Positions 18,006-28,934 of a DNA stretch of 64,000 nucleotides are shown one piece after another. Both the position numbers and the translations under genes were made by a program. Below the pieces are notes generated by a model, which saw nothing but the letters and a program-made list of their open reading frames with translations, did no database searches and was not told where the DNA came from. Position 1 is the first letter of the stretch, and each line of letters opens with the position of its first letter. Source of the DNA: Rhodobacteraceae bacterium HLUCCO07 (lineage in GTDB: Bacteria; Pseudomonadota; Alphaproteobacteria; Rhodobacterales; Rhodobacteraceae); NCBI GenBank assembly GCA_001314705.1, contig LJSU01000028.1:62001-126000 (forward strand), written 5' to 3'.

Positions 18006-18033
18006 AGAGTGGGGTTTCGACCCCACTCTTTTT
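18006..18033 (+). terminator. UUCG-loop hairpin between SBP and permease genes
   Basis: A 10-bp perfect stem AGAGTGGGGT / ACCCCACTCT closes on a TTCG tetraloop and is followed by five T residues. It lies 24 bp after the SBP stop and 72 bp before the small permease. As an intrinsic terminator inside an operon it would act as a partial stop or as a 3' stabiliser that raises the ratio of binding protein to permease. Confidence 0.8.
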
Positions 18034-18104
18034 CGATATATCGGCACGCAAAGCCGTGTTTATGTATTGGTGAAGATGCGACGGAACCCAATGGGAGGGG
18101 ATCA

Positions 18105-19103
18105 ATGACCGAGGCCGGGGCAACGGAGATTCCGCGAGTCGGGCAGCCTGCGCTCGTGGTGCGGATTTTTGGATGGTCAATGCTCGCCTTGCTGGCGTCA
18201 TTGCTTGTCAACAATCTGCTGGTGGTTTGGTTCGATTACCCCGGTATGGCGGCATTGTGGAACGGCAGTGGCGCCGAGGGGGCCTGGCTCAATGCTTTGG
18301 TGTATGCGGCGTTCCTTCTCGTGGGTTGGGCTTATGTCCTTGCAACGCGCGACAACTCTCTGAGATGGGAGGCAATGCGCATTCACGGGTTCAATATGTA
18401 TCTGGTCAGAGCGCTGTTCTGGTGTGTTTTGTTGGTCGGTGTCGCGGATGTGACCGTGGCTTTCATGCGGGTTGAGAGTCTGCTGGAAATCTTCGTCGGC
18501 GACGATTTCGCACGCAATTTCAGAAGGGCATCTTGGGTCGGTGTCTATATCCACTATCCGCTTGTGATTCTGGGCTTCGTGATTGCGCTCTTCTCGCGAA
18601 CGCTGGGGTTTACGTGGCTGGCACTGATGATCGTTCTGGCCGAACTGGGCATCGTGGTATCACGCTTTGTCTTCTCCTATGAACAGGCCCTGATGGGTGA
18701 TCTGGTGCGTTACTGGTATGCGGCGCTCTTTCTGTTCGCAAGCGCCTATACCCTGTTCGAGGACGGTCATGTCCGCGTTGACGTTCTCTATTCCGGCTTT
18801 GGGCCGGCGAAGCGCGGGTTTTTCAATGCCTGGGGTACGATCTTTCTGGGTCTTTCCACGGCGTGGGTGATCCTTGTCATCGGGTTCAACGGCAAAAGCT
18901 CGATCATCAACTCGCCTTTTGCGAATTTCGAGATTTCGCAATCGGGGAGCAACGGAATGTTCGTCAAATACCAGATGGCGTTGTTTCTGGGCATTTTCGG
19001 GATCACCATGTTGATCCAGTTCGTCAGTTATCTATTCGAGTCCGTCGCCGATTGGCGGGACGAACCGGGGCGCCGCGAAGTCGCCGCATCCATCGAGCAT
19101 TAA
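18105..19103 (+). CDS. TRAP transporter small permease (DctQ family), long form
   Basis: 332 residues from MTEAGATEIPRVG (GGGAGGGG ribosome site); classical DctQ proteins have 150-200. The C-terminal half is the DctQ domain, recognised by LFEDGHVRVDVLY (about 222-234) and its four helices. The N-terminal half adds about four further membrane helices (residues about 25-50, 65-85, 100-120, 145-200). It should form the membrane complex with the large permease that follows 15 nt later. Long DctQ proteins occur with TakP-type systems, so the extra helices are family-typical, but their function is unknown. Confidence 0.88.
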   Translation: MTEAGATEIPRVGQPALVVRIFGWSMLALLASLLVNNLLVVWFDYPGMAALWNGSGAEGAWLNALVYAAFLLVGWAYVLATRDNSLRWEAMRIHGFNMYLVRALFWCVLLVGVADVTVAFMRVESLLEIFVGDDFARNFRRASWVGVYIHYPLVILGFVIALFSRTLGFTWLALMIVLAELGIVVSRFVFSYEQALMGDLVRYWYAALFLFASAYTLFEDGHVRVDVLYSGFGPAKRGFFNAWGTIFLGLSTAWVILVIGFNGKSSIINSPFANFEISQSGSNGMFVKYQMALFLGIFGITMLIQFVSYLFESVADWRDEPGRREVAASIEH

Positions 19104-19118
19104 CGGAAGGCAGGCACT

Positions 19119-21779
19119 GTGGAACTCTACTTTCTCGCACTTCTGATCTTTCTCATGGCCTTTGCCTTGGGCTCGGGCTATCCGGTTGCCTTTGCGTTAC
19201 CGGGGGCGGCGATCATAACGATCGCGGCCGCTGCGGGGACCGGATACATTTTTGCTGGGACCACCGACGCCTTCTTCCATTCCGGTGGGCCGCAGCAATG
19301 GCTGTCGGCAGGGGTGACGAACCTGCGAGGTGTGTATTGGGAGGTCGAGCGCGATACGCTGATTGCGATTCCGCTTTTCATCTTCATGGGCATCATGTTG
19401 CAGCGGTCGAAGATTGCCGAGGATCTCCTTGTCACGATGGCAAAGCTGTTCGGACCGGTGCCGGGGGGATTGGGCATCTCGGTGGTCTTCGTGGGTGCGT
19501 TGCTGGCAGCGACGACTGGGATCGTCGGCGCGACGGTTGTCGCGATGGGGTTGATCAGCCTGCCCGCCATGCTGCGCAACAAGTATTCTCCCAGTCTTGC
19601 CACCGGCACGATTGCCGCGTCTGGCACGCTGGGCCAGATCATTCCGCCCTCGATCGTGCTCATCATTTTGGCCGATCAGCTTGCCAGTGCGACGGACCAG
19701 GCCGGCACGTTGCGCTCGAACCTGTACAAGGCTGCAACTGGCGAATTCTCGATGCCGTCGATCTTTGGTGTGAGTTCGACCAGCGCGGGGGAAATGTTTC
19801 TGGGCGCGCTGGTTCCGGGTGTCCTGCTGGTCCTGCTTTACATGGGCTATATTCTGGTCTCGGCGCTTCTCAATCCCAAATCCGCGCCGGCGGTGCAAAG
19901 CGACGAGGATTTTGACTTGAGGTTCTGGGGGCGGGTCGCGGTAACGCTTATCCCGCCGCTGACACTCATCTTCCTTGTCCTCGGGTCCATCATCTCAGGA
20001 GTCGCCACTGTGAACCAGGCCGGTGCGATCGGGGCGTCGGGCGCGCTCATCATGGCCGGTTATCGTCTGCCCGAGAAGGGGAGCAAACATCTCTATACGC
20101 CGGCGGTCCTCGCGCTTGCAGCGCTTGCCGCACTTGCCGTTCTGCTCAACACCTATGAAATGAACGTCAAGTCGATCGATAGCCCGGAAGAGGCAACGGG
20201 CATCATGCTCGGGGCCGTGGCCTCCGCGACCTTGCTCTTGTCGCTTATCTGGTCGGGTTGGCGGGTACTCAGGATCGAAGCGACCATGCATGGCGTGATG
20301 CTCGAGACCGCCAAAACATCGAGCCTTGTTTTCATCATTCTACTCGGTGCCGCGATGCTGACCTCAGCGTTCCGAGCCTTTGGTGGTGAGGAGTTGGTCC
20401 GCGAGTTCCTGAACAGTCTGCCCGGCGGGTTCTGGGGCCAGTTCATCATCGTGATGCTGGTGATCTTTATCCTTGGCTTTTTCCTCGATTTCATCGAGAT
20501 CGCGGTGGTGGTTGTTCCCATCGTGGCTCCCATCCTTCTGGCAGATCCGGGGGCGAATATCACGGCTGTATGGTTGGGGGTGATGATCGGTCTGAATCTC
20601 CAGACATCATTTCTCACCCCACCCTTTGGTTTCGCGCTGTTCTATCTTAGGGGAGTGGCGCCGCAATCTGTGCGAACGGTGCAGATGTACAAAGGGGTGG
20701 TCGCCTTCATCACGTTGCAGCTTGTCGCGCTGGCCATCGTGGGATCATACCCGCCGCTGGTGAACTATCTGCCCAGCCGATCATCGTTCCTGTCGGAAAC
20801 GGCCCCGCCGCCCAAGAACCCCAGGCTGCAATATTGCATCGAGGACTATACGGCGGAGCAATTCACCGAGGACAACACTGTGGCGCAGGTGATTGCCGAC
20901 GCCGAGGCGCTAGACCTTTCGGCTCTACCCCGGCGCCTTCAGAATGACTTGACAGGCAGTTTCGAAAGCGCGGCGCAGGCACTGGAAGAGTTTGACCGGA
21001 TCATCGAGAGTGAGGCCGCTGTGAAGGCAGCGGCTGGCGACTATCGCCCGATTCAGCGCGAGGTGCGCGCGATCGAAAAGCAAATCCTCAAACACAGTGA
21101 AGAAGCCCAGCTGTTGCAAACGCGGATTGGGCGGATGCGTGATGAGACACAGGCCACACTCCGGGCGGCTCTCGAAGCGCAACGCGAGGGCACTCTGGAC
21201 AAGATCCAACGTCTGGAGGCGCAAATTCCCGAAGATTGGGAAGAGGTGCATGACGATTTTGCCGAACTGACCAATGCAGAACAGCAGGCTCGCAACATGT
21301 ATCGGCGTAATGCCGATACGGCGTGGGCGGCTCCGGCGGAGGTTTTGAGCATTCTGCAGGCCAATGATCAGTTCGAGGCGTTGGAAAGCGATCTGCGCGA
21401 TCTGCGTGCGGTCGTGGAGTCCGCCGAGGAAGGCGACCCGTCCGCAATGGAGGCGGTCGAGGCTCTGGAAGAGCGTTTCAGAGAGGTTGAAGGCGCCGGT
21501 GACATAAGCTCTGCCCTCGGACGAGTGCGAAGGGATCTTCGGCCAAACCGCTTTGAAGGGGAGTCGGCCATCGAGGAACTTGGTGAGGCCATATCGGAAT
21601 ACGAGACGCAGAAGGACTGGCGCACAGAAGCCGAAGGACTTGAACCCGGGCTCGAAGCCTATCTCGACGGTATCCGTGATACTTTGGGCATTCGCTCGCA
21701 ATCCAGGCTGACACGGGAACAGGCCCTTTACATGGCGTCGTGCAGCTCGGTTCACCGCGACCTGTCGCTGAACTTCTGA
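19119..21779 (+). CDS. TRAP transporter large permease (DctM family) with long coiled-coil C-terminal extension
   Basis: 886 residues, GTG start; typical DctM has about 430. Residues 1 to about 552 hold the many membrane helices of the permease, with conserved loops GATVVAMGLISLPAML, GTLGQIIPPSIVLII (about 168) and GLNLQTSFLTPPFGFAL (about 490). From about residue 555 the protein becomes soluble and charged to the end: Pro-rich start, then about 330 residues of Glu/Ala/Gln/Arg-rich helices with heptad-like runs, two isolated Cys (CIEDY near 570 and SCSSVH near 878) and no hydrophobic segment. The permease function (Na+-driven uptake with the SBP) is well supported; the tail is unexplained. 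It ends 57 bp before the CaiB-family gene. Confidence 0.9.
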   Translation: MELYFLALLIFLMAFALGSGYPVAFALPGAAIITIAAAAGTGYIFAGTTDAFFHSGGPQQWLSAGVTNLRGVYWEVERDTLIAIPLFIFMGIMLQRSKIAEDLLVTMAKLFGPVPGGLGISVVFVGALLAATTGIVGATVVAMGLISLPAMLRNKYSPSLATGTIAASGTLGQIIPPSIVLIILADQLASATDQAGTLRSNLYKAATGEFSMPSIFGVSSTSAGEMFLGALVPGVLLVLLYMGYILVSALLNPKSAPAVQSDEDFDLRFWGRVAVTLIPPLTLIFLVLGSIISGVATVNQAGAIGASGALIMAGYRLPEKGSKHLYTPAVLALAALAALAVLLNTYEMNVKSIDSPEEATGIMLGAVASATLLLSLIWSGWRVLRIEATMHGVMLETAKTSSLVFIILLGAAMLTSAFRAFGGEELVREFLNSLPGGFWGQFIIVMLVIFILGFFLDFIEIAVVVVPIVAPILLADPGANITAVWLGVMIGLNLQTSFLTPPFGFALFYLRGVAPQSVRTVQMYKGVVAFITLQLVALAIVGSYPPLVNYLPSRSSFLSETAPPPKNPRLQYCIEDYTAEQFTEDNTVAQVIADAEALDLSALPRRLQNDLTGSFESAAQALEEFDRIIESEAAVKAAAGDYRPIQREVRAIEKQILKHSEEAQLLQTRIGRMRDETQATLRAALEAQREGTLDKIQRLEAQIPEDWEEVHDDFAELTNAEQQARNMYRRNADTAWAAPAEVLSILQANDQFEALESDLRDLRAVVESAEEGDPSAMEAVEALEERFREVEGAGDISSALGRVRRDLRPNRFEGESAIEELGEAISEYETQKDWRTEAEGLEPGLEAYLDGIRDTLGIRSQSRLTREQALYMASCSSVHRDLSLNF

Positions 21780-21836
21780 CATTTGCGGGCGGGGCGGCAA
21801 GAATACCGGCCCGCCTGACTGCCGGGGACCACTGTC

Positions 21837-22925
21837 ATGCTTGACGGGATCAGGATCATCGAGGTCGAGGGGCTAGGCCCCGGGCCATTCGCGGCAATGA
21901 CGCTGGCCGATCTCGGCGCCGATGTGGTGGTGGTGCACCGCAAGGTGGGCAACCCGACGCCTGGCGTGCCGGAGCGGTCTCTGCTCGACAGGGGCAAACG
22001 CTCGATCGCACTTGATCTCAAGGATGCGGATGATCTCGCGGTGTTCCGGCGACTGGTGGCCTGCGCGGACGGGCTGATCGAAGGGTTTCGCCCAGGCGTG
22101 ATGGAAAAGCTCGGGATCGGCCCGGCAGAGTGCCACGCGATCAACCCCGCACTCGTCTTTGGGCGGATGACTGGTTGGGGGCAGGAGGGGCCGCTCAGCC
22201 ATGCAGCGGGGCATGATCTCAATTACATCTCGATGTCGGGTGCACTCTGGTATGCGGGCGTGCCGGGTGAGCCGCCGGTCACGCCGGCGACGCTGGTTGG
22301 GGATATCGGTGGTGGGGCGCTATATCTCGTGGTGGGCATGCTGGCGGGGATCATGCAGGCCCGAGCGACGGGGCGGGGTACGGTGGTCGATGCGGCGATC
22401 TATGACGGCTCGGCCCACATGATGAACCTCCTGATGTCCTTGCGGCAGGGTGGGGGTATGCCCGAGACCCGGGGACAAGGCATTCTCGACGGGCCGCATT
22501 GGTGCCGCAGCTACCGCACAAGCGATGGCGGCTGGATTTCCGTGCAATGTCTTGAGCCGAAATTCTATGCGGTTTTCCTTGAGCTGCTTGGGCTTCATGA
22601 TGACGCGGATTTCGCGGGCCAGTTCGATCGAGACCTTTGGCCGAGGGCGACAGAACGGTTGGTTTCGGTTTTCGCGACAAGGACCCGGGATGAATGGGAG
22701 GCGCTTTTTGCGGGGACCGATGCCTGTGTCGCGCCGGTGCTGAGCCCGGACGAAGCGGCTGCCCATGCGATGAACGCCGCGCGTGGGACGTGGTCCGCGC
22801 CGGACGGAGTGTTGCAGGCGGCGCCTGCGCCGAGATTCTCCAGGCAGCCCGACTGGCAGCCCAAAGCTGCACCCGCGCGCGGAGAGCACACGGACGAGAT
22901 TTTGGCCGAGCTGGCGAAAAACTGA
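21837..22925 (+). CDS. CaiB/BaiF CoA-transferase family protein, alpha-methylacyl-CoA racemase-like
   Basis: 362 residues, the length of the racemase branch (about 360) rather than the longer formyl-CoA transferases (about 400-430). Motifs: RIIEVEGLGPGPFAAMTLADLGADV at the N-terminus, GWGQEGPLSHAAGHDLNYIS with the racemase His, and LVGDIGGGALYLVVGML with the catalytic Asp. It probably epimerises 2-methyl-branched acyl-CoAs before beta-oxidation, in the cytoplasm. It follows the TRAP permease on the same strand by 57 bp, so co-transcription is possible, but a metabolic connection is not evident. Confidence 0.85.
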   Translation: MLDGIRIIEVEGLGPGPFAAMTLADLGADVVVVHRKVGNPTPGVPERSLLDRGKRSIALDLKDADDLAVFRRLVACADGLIEGFRPGVMEKLGIGPAECHAINPALVFGRMTGWGQEGPLSHAAGHDLNYISMSGALWYAGVPGEPPVTPATLVGDIGGGALYLVVGMLAGIMQARATGRGTVVDAAIYDGSAHMMNLLMSLRQGGGMPETRGQGILDGPHWCRSYRTSDGGWISVQCLEPKFYAVFLELLGLHDDADFAGQFDRDLWPRATERLVSVFATRTRDEWEALFAGTDACVAPVLSPDEAAAHAMNAARGTWSAPDGVLQAAPAPRFSRQPDWQPKAAPARGEHTDEILAELAKN

Positions 22926-23015
22926 ATTTCCCCGCAACTTGAGGCCGTCGCATGCAGTTTCGCTCAAGAGGGTAAAGCGGGGCTTAACGGGTGGTTCGGG
23001 GCGAATCAGGGCGTT

Positions 23016-24212
23016 TCAATCACCGGGCGGATTGAGCGCCAGCCATATCACTGCCAAGGCAGCCACGCCCAGCACCGCTAGCGTGGTCGGACCGAGGCCA
23101 AAGAGCTCGGACAGCGCGGAAATCAGGAAGGCCAGAGCCGACGTGGAGAGCGTGATCGCAACCATCCAGAGCGACATGATCCGTCCGCGCAGATGGTCTT
23201 CGAGCCGGGCCTGGATGCCGATCTGGAGCGATACACCGACATAGGTTCCCGCAAAGCCGGTCAGCGGGGCCAGAGCCAGCGCGACCCGGAAATCGGGCGC
23301 AAGGGTCAGGCCCGCCGTGGCGACGAAACCCATCGCGATCACGCCAAAGCGCAGGGCGGGCAGGCGCAAGAGCTGCGCGCCCGCGACCACCTGGAACACG
23401 GCCGCCAGAAGAGCACCGGCTCCCACCGCCGAGGTGAGCAGACCAAGCCCCTGCGCGCCTTGCGCGAACTCACCGTCGGCAATAAGCGCAAGTATCTCGC
23501 CCACTGCTCGCACCGGCCCAAGTGCCACCACGGTGAGGATCAGCGCACGGCGCACGGGCCATCGTGCCCAACCTGCGCGCAAGCCTTCGCCAAGATCGGC
23601 CAGATAGCTTTTGCGGGGGCCGTTTTCCTCGGTTTCACGGGGGGATAGCGTAGCTGCGATGAAGAGGTTGGGCAGGAAGAGCGCAGTCGAGATAACCGCC
23701 GTTGTCAGTGTGCCGAACCCCGCGATCATGGCGCCGCCGATGGCGGGGCTGATGATCCGGCCGACGTTGAAGTTGAGCGCGGCCAGCGCCACGACCGAGC
23801 CGATGAGCGGGGGCTCGACGAGTCGTGGCCCGAGTGACTGGCGCACCGGATGATAGGCAGAAATGACCATGCCGAAAAGCAGCGCGATACCCAGGATGGG
23901 CAGCGGCGCAAGCCCGCCTGCGAACATCAGTATGAAAAGTGCAGCAGGGCAGATCAGCAGCCCGGCGGACACCCACCAGTAGATGGTGAGGATTGGCACG
24001 CGATCGGTCAGGACGCCGAAGAACGGTGACGTGACAGCGACGGGGGCGAGGGAGGCGGCGGCGGTGAGGCCGACGAAACTGGCCGAGCCGGTTTCGTCCC
24101 ATGCCAGCCACGAGAGCAGCACGCGGAAGATCCAGTTGCCGTTCACACCCGCCACTGCACCGATGAAATAGCGTCGGAACCCCGCGTGGGCAAAAGCCAG
24201 GCGGGCGCTCAT
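23016..24212 (-). CDS. MFS transporter (DHA3/EntS-like exporter)
   Basis: 398 residues with about 12 hydrophobic segments in two halves joined by a basic central loop near residue 195 (SPRETEENGPRKSY). The MFS motif A-like loop reads FFGVLTDRVPI (about 64). The N-terminus FRRYFIGAVAGVNGNWIFRV resembles EntS/MefA-type drug and siderophore exporters of the DHA3 family. Substrate is unknown. It converges with the CaiB-family gene; its promoter lies in a 272-bp spacer with unusual repeats. Confidence 0.85.
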   Translation of the reverse strand: MSARLAFAHAGFRRYFIGAVAGVNGNWIFRVLLSWLAWDETGSASFVGLTAAASLAPVAVTSPFFGVLTDRVPILTIYWWVSAGLLICPAALFILMFAGGLAPLPILGIALLFGMVISAYHPVRQSLGPRLVEPPLIGSVVALAALNFNVGRIISPAIGGAMIAGFGTLTTAVISTALFLPNLFIAATLSPRETEENGPRKSYLADLGEGLRAGWARWPVRRALILTVVALGPVRAVGEILALIADGEFAQGAQGLGLLTSAVGAGALLAAVFQVVAGAQLLRLPALRFGVIAMGFVATAGLTLAPDFRVALALAPLTGFAGTYVGVSLQIGIQARLEDHLRGRIMSLWMVAITLSTSALAFLISALSELFGLGPTTLAVLGVAALAVIWLALNPPGD

Positions 24213-24330
24213 CGTTTTGATTTCTTTGGAGAATTTCGCATTCAGTCGTCCTCTGCCGCCCAGAGTAGCGCCGGGGGCGGGGGCTGCAAGGGCACAAAGG
24301 CATTTAGTTTGTGCTGACGCTACGTCCGGG

Positions 24331-24446
24331 CCGGTTAACGGGGGCCGGAAAAGCCCGGATCAGGGGGGTGACATCCGGCTGACATTCGGCTGCCACCCGG
24401 CTGCCGGGCCAATCCTGCCAAAGGGTTGCGCCAAGGCGTTAACCGG
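24331..24446. repeat. 10-bp inverted repeat with GTTAAC core, flanking tandem repeats
   Basis: CCGGTTAACG (24331-24340) and CGTTAACCGG (24437-24446) form a perfect 10-bp inverted repeat about 96 bp apart; both contain the palindrome GTTAAC. They lie between the end of gyrB and the start of the divergent-from-gyrB-end MFS gene, in what should be the MFS promoter region. Confidence 0.6.
24369..24401. repeat. three tandem 11-bp repeats
   Basis: TGACATCCGGC, TGACATTCGGC and TGCCACCCGGC follow each other without gap, about one helical turn apart, upstream of the minus-strand MFS gene. They could be adjacent binding sites of one regulator on the same DNA face. Confidence 0.6.
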
Positions 24447-24484
24447 GCGTTCGGTGACGAGGATGGGCGTTGCCGCGGGATGCC

Positions 24485-26960
<2,476 letters not shown>

Positions 26961-27008
26961 GGGCAGAGGCATGTTTTCCGCCTGTGCAAATGCCGGCCGG
27001 ATCGCAGG

Positions 27009-27629
27009 TCAGGTCAAGGGTATGACGAGCCCTACGAGGATCAGCAGACTGCCCGACACGATGTTGAGCCGACGCAGGGCGTGCGGGCTTTGCAAGAGCC
27101 GTCGCGCGCGGTCGAGAAAGAGCGCCAGGCCGAGATTGCCCAGCATGGGCACGATGGCCGAAACCGCGAGGATGGCGGCGATATCCGGGCCCGTGACGCG
27201 GGTCAGGTCGAAAAAGCCGGGCAAAACGCCCATGTAAAAGAGGATCGCCTTTGGGTTGCCGATCATCGCGGCAAGGCCGACGCCGAACCCGGCCAGTTGG
27301 CCCGGACGGGTCAGGCGGCTGTCGCGTTCGGGGCGATCGGCGGGGCGGCGGACGAGCATGAGGCCCATGACAATGAACACCCCCGCCGCCACCCAGTGCA
27401 GCAGTTCGAGCAGGTCTCCGTAAAGCGAGAGCACCCAGGCCAGGCCGAAGATCGCGCAGAGCGGCCAGAGCAGATCGCCCAGCGCGACGCCCACGGCCAG
27501 CGGCCAGGCGCCGGGCATTCCACCCGAGAGTGCCCGTGCGATGAGCGCGACCCAGACCGGGCCGGGAATGACCCAGAGCGCGGCCATGCCGCCCGCATAG
27601 AGCAGAAGTGCCTCGGGTGTGACCGTCAT
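27009..27629 (-). CDS. LysE family translocator
   Basis: 206 residues from MTVTPEALLLY; this ATG overlaps the recF stop (ATGA), the natural coupled start, although another ATG lies 6 nt upstream. Six hydrophobic segments and the N-terminal GMAALWVIPGPVWVALIARALSGG loop with GMPGAWPLAVGVALGDLLWPL are typical of LysE/RhtB amino-acid exporters, as is the MIGNPKAILFYMGVLPGF motif at about 120. It likely exports an amino acid or similar metabolite. Its place between recF and gyrB is not linked to replication by any evidence seen. Confidence 0.88.
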   Translation of the reverse strand: MTVTPEALLLYAGGMAALWVIPGPVWVALIARALSGGMPGAWPLAVGVALGDLLWPLCAIFGLAWVLSLYGDLLELLHWVAAGVFIVMGLMLVRRPADRPERDSRLTRPGQLAGFGVGLAAMIGNPKAILFYMGVLPGFFDLTRVTGPDIAAILAVSAIVPMLGNLGLALFLDRARRLLQSPHALRRLNIVSGSLLILVGLVIPLT

Positions 27630-28738
27630 GTGCATGATCCGGTCTGGCGGGTGTGGCTGAGGCCCGTTTCCTCGGTCACTTCGATCCGCTGGGCGCGGTC
27701 GCCCAATTCGGCGAACAGCTCGGGGCCGGTGCCGGTCATCCAGGCCTGCGCGCCGAGCGCGCAAAGCTCATCGTAAAGCGCCGCGCGGCGGGTGGCGTCG
27801 AGATGGGCCGCGACCTCGTCGAGCAGGAGGATCGGCGGCGCACCGAAATCGCGGGCCAGCGCGCGGGCGTTGGCGAGGATGAGGGAAATCAGCAGCGCCT
27901 TCTGCTCGCCGGTCGAACAGTCGCGGGCCGGGATGCCCTTGGCCGCGAACGTGCCGACAAGGTCGGTGCGGTGCGGGCCGACGAGGCTGCGCCCTGCGGA
28001 GAGATCGCGCATGCGGCCGTCGGCCAGCGCGTGGGCGAGATCGTCTGCATCCGCGGGCATTTCGCCTTCGCTTTGCGCGAGGGCCAGGTCCGCGGCGGGA
28101 AAGGCGGTTTCCGACTCCGATTGCGCCGCGGCGAGGTGATCGAGCGCGGCCAGCCGGTTGGCATGGATCGCGGCACCCGCCTGTGCCATCTGGCGTTCGA
28201 GCGCGAGATACCAGTGCGGATCGCGCACCATGTCCTTGAGGAGCTGGTTGCGCTGGCGCATCGTCTTTTCATAGGCAAGACTCACCTCGCCATGATCGGG
28301 AAAGAACGACAGCGTCATGCGGTCGAGAAACCGCCGCCGCCCCTCGGCTCCCTCGATCCAGAGGCGATCCATCGCGGGGATCAGCCAGAGCACGCGCGCG
28401 ATCCGGCCCAGCGCGGCCTGCGGGGCCGGTTTGCCGTCGATCCGCACCTGCCGGGGCTGGGCGTCCTCGGACCAGGTTTCGACCTCGTGAAGCTGGCCCT
28501 GGCTGTGCAGATGGCCGGTGAGCTTCCAGCCGAGCGCCTCGGGGCGCCGGGCCATCTCCTGTGCCGCTGCGCGCCGCAAGCCGCGCCCGGGAGAGAAGAG
28601 CGAGACGGCCTCGATCAGGTTGGTCTTGCCCGCACCGTTGGGCCCATGGATCGCCACGGGGCGCGCATCCACGTCGATCACCGCACGCTTGTGCGAGCGG
28701 AAATGCGACAGGGCAAGATGGGTGAGCGCGAGGGTCAT
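27626..28738 (-). CDS. recF: DNA replication/repair protein RecF
   Basis: 370 residues. ABC-type SMC-like ATPase: Walker A HGPNGAGKTNLIE (31-43), the RecF signature DCSTGEQKALLISLILANA (about 270) and Walker B PPILLLDEVAAHLDATRR (about 300). The central part, with RRRFLDRMTLSFFPDH, is RecF-specific. It loads RecA at gapped DNA with RecO and RecR. Normally it follows dnaN; here a MazF-like gene and a strong terminator intervene, so it needs its own promoter within about 40-600 bp upstream. It overlaps the lysE-like gene by 4 nt. Confidence 0.95.
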   Translation of the reverse strand: MTLALTHLALSHFRSHKRAVIDVDARPVAIHGPNGAGKTNLIEAVSLFSPGRGLRRAAAQEMARRPEALGWKLTGHLHSQGQLHEVETWSEDAQPRQVRIDGKPAPQAALGRIARVLWLIPAMDRLWIEGAEGRRRFLDRMTLSFFPDHGEVSLAYEKTMRQRNQLLKDMVRDPHWYLALERQMAQAGAAIHANRLAALDHLAAAQSESETAFPAADLALAQSEGEMPADADDLAHALADGRMRDLSAGRSLVGPHRTDLVGTFAAKGIPARDCSTGEQKALLISLILANARALARDFGAPPILLLDEVAAHLDATRRAALYDELCALGAQAWMTGTGPELFAELGDRAQRIEVTEETGLSHTRQTGSCT

Positions 28739-28778
28739 AGTTCAGTGCTATCGGTTCAGGGCGATGCATTCTAGCAAC

Positions 28779-28806
28779 AAAAAAAGCCCCGCAAGAGCGG
28801 GGCTTT
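28779..28806 (-). terminator. strong intrinsic terminator between the mazF-like gene and recF
   Basis: A 10-bp stem AAAGCCCCGC / GCGGGGCTTT with an AAGA loop; read on the minus strand it is followed by seven T residues. It ends about 40 bp before the recF start, so it should stop transcription coming from dnaN and the mazF-like gene. Confidence 0.85.
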
Positions 28807-28811
28807 CTCTG

Positions 28812-28865
28812 CATCAGGTCACGGCTTGGTATCGCCGGAGGGCCTGATGGCCTCGAAATTCGAGG
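28812..28865. other. structured intergenic segment (two nested/adjacent dyads)
   Basis: CATCAGG (28812-28818) pairs with CCTGATG (28843-28849) around an inner CGGC..GCCG-like element, and CCTCGAA-A-TTCGAGG (28851-28865) is a perfect odd palindrome. With the terminator beside it, this gives a compact three-hairpin unit that could be a small RNA, a 3' UTR or a binding site. No homology was recognised. Confidence 0.35.
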
Positions 28866-28934
28866 TCTTGAAGTGGATGTTTCCAGAGCCACATCACGAT
28901 TATAAATGGGCATCGGTTTAGAGAAAGTCAATGA

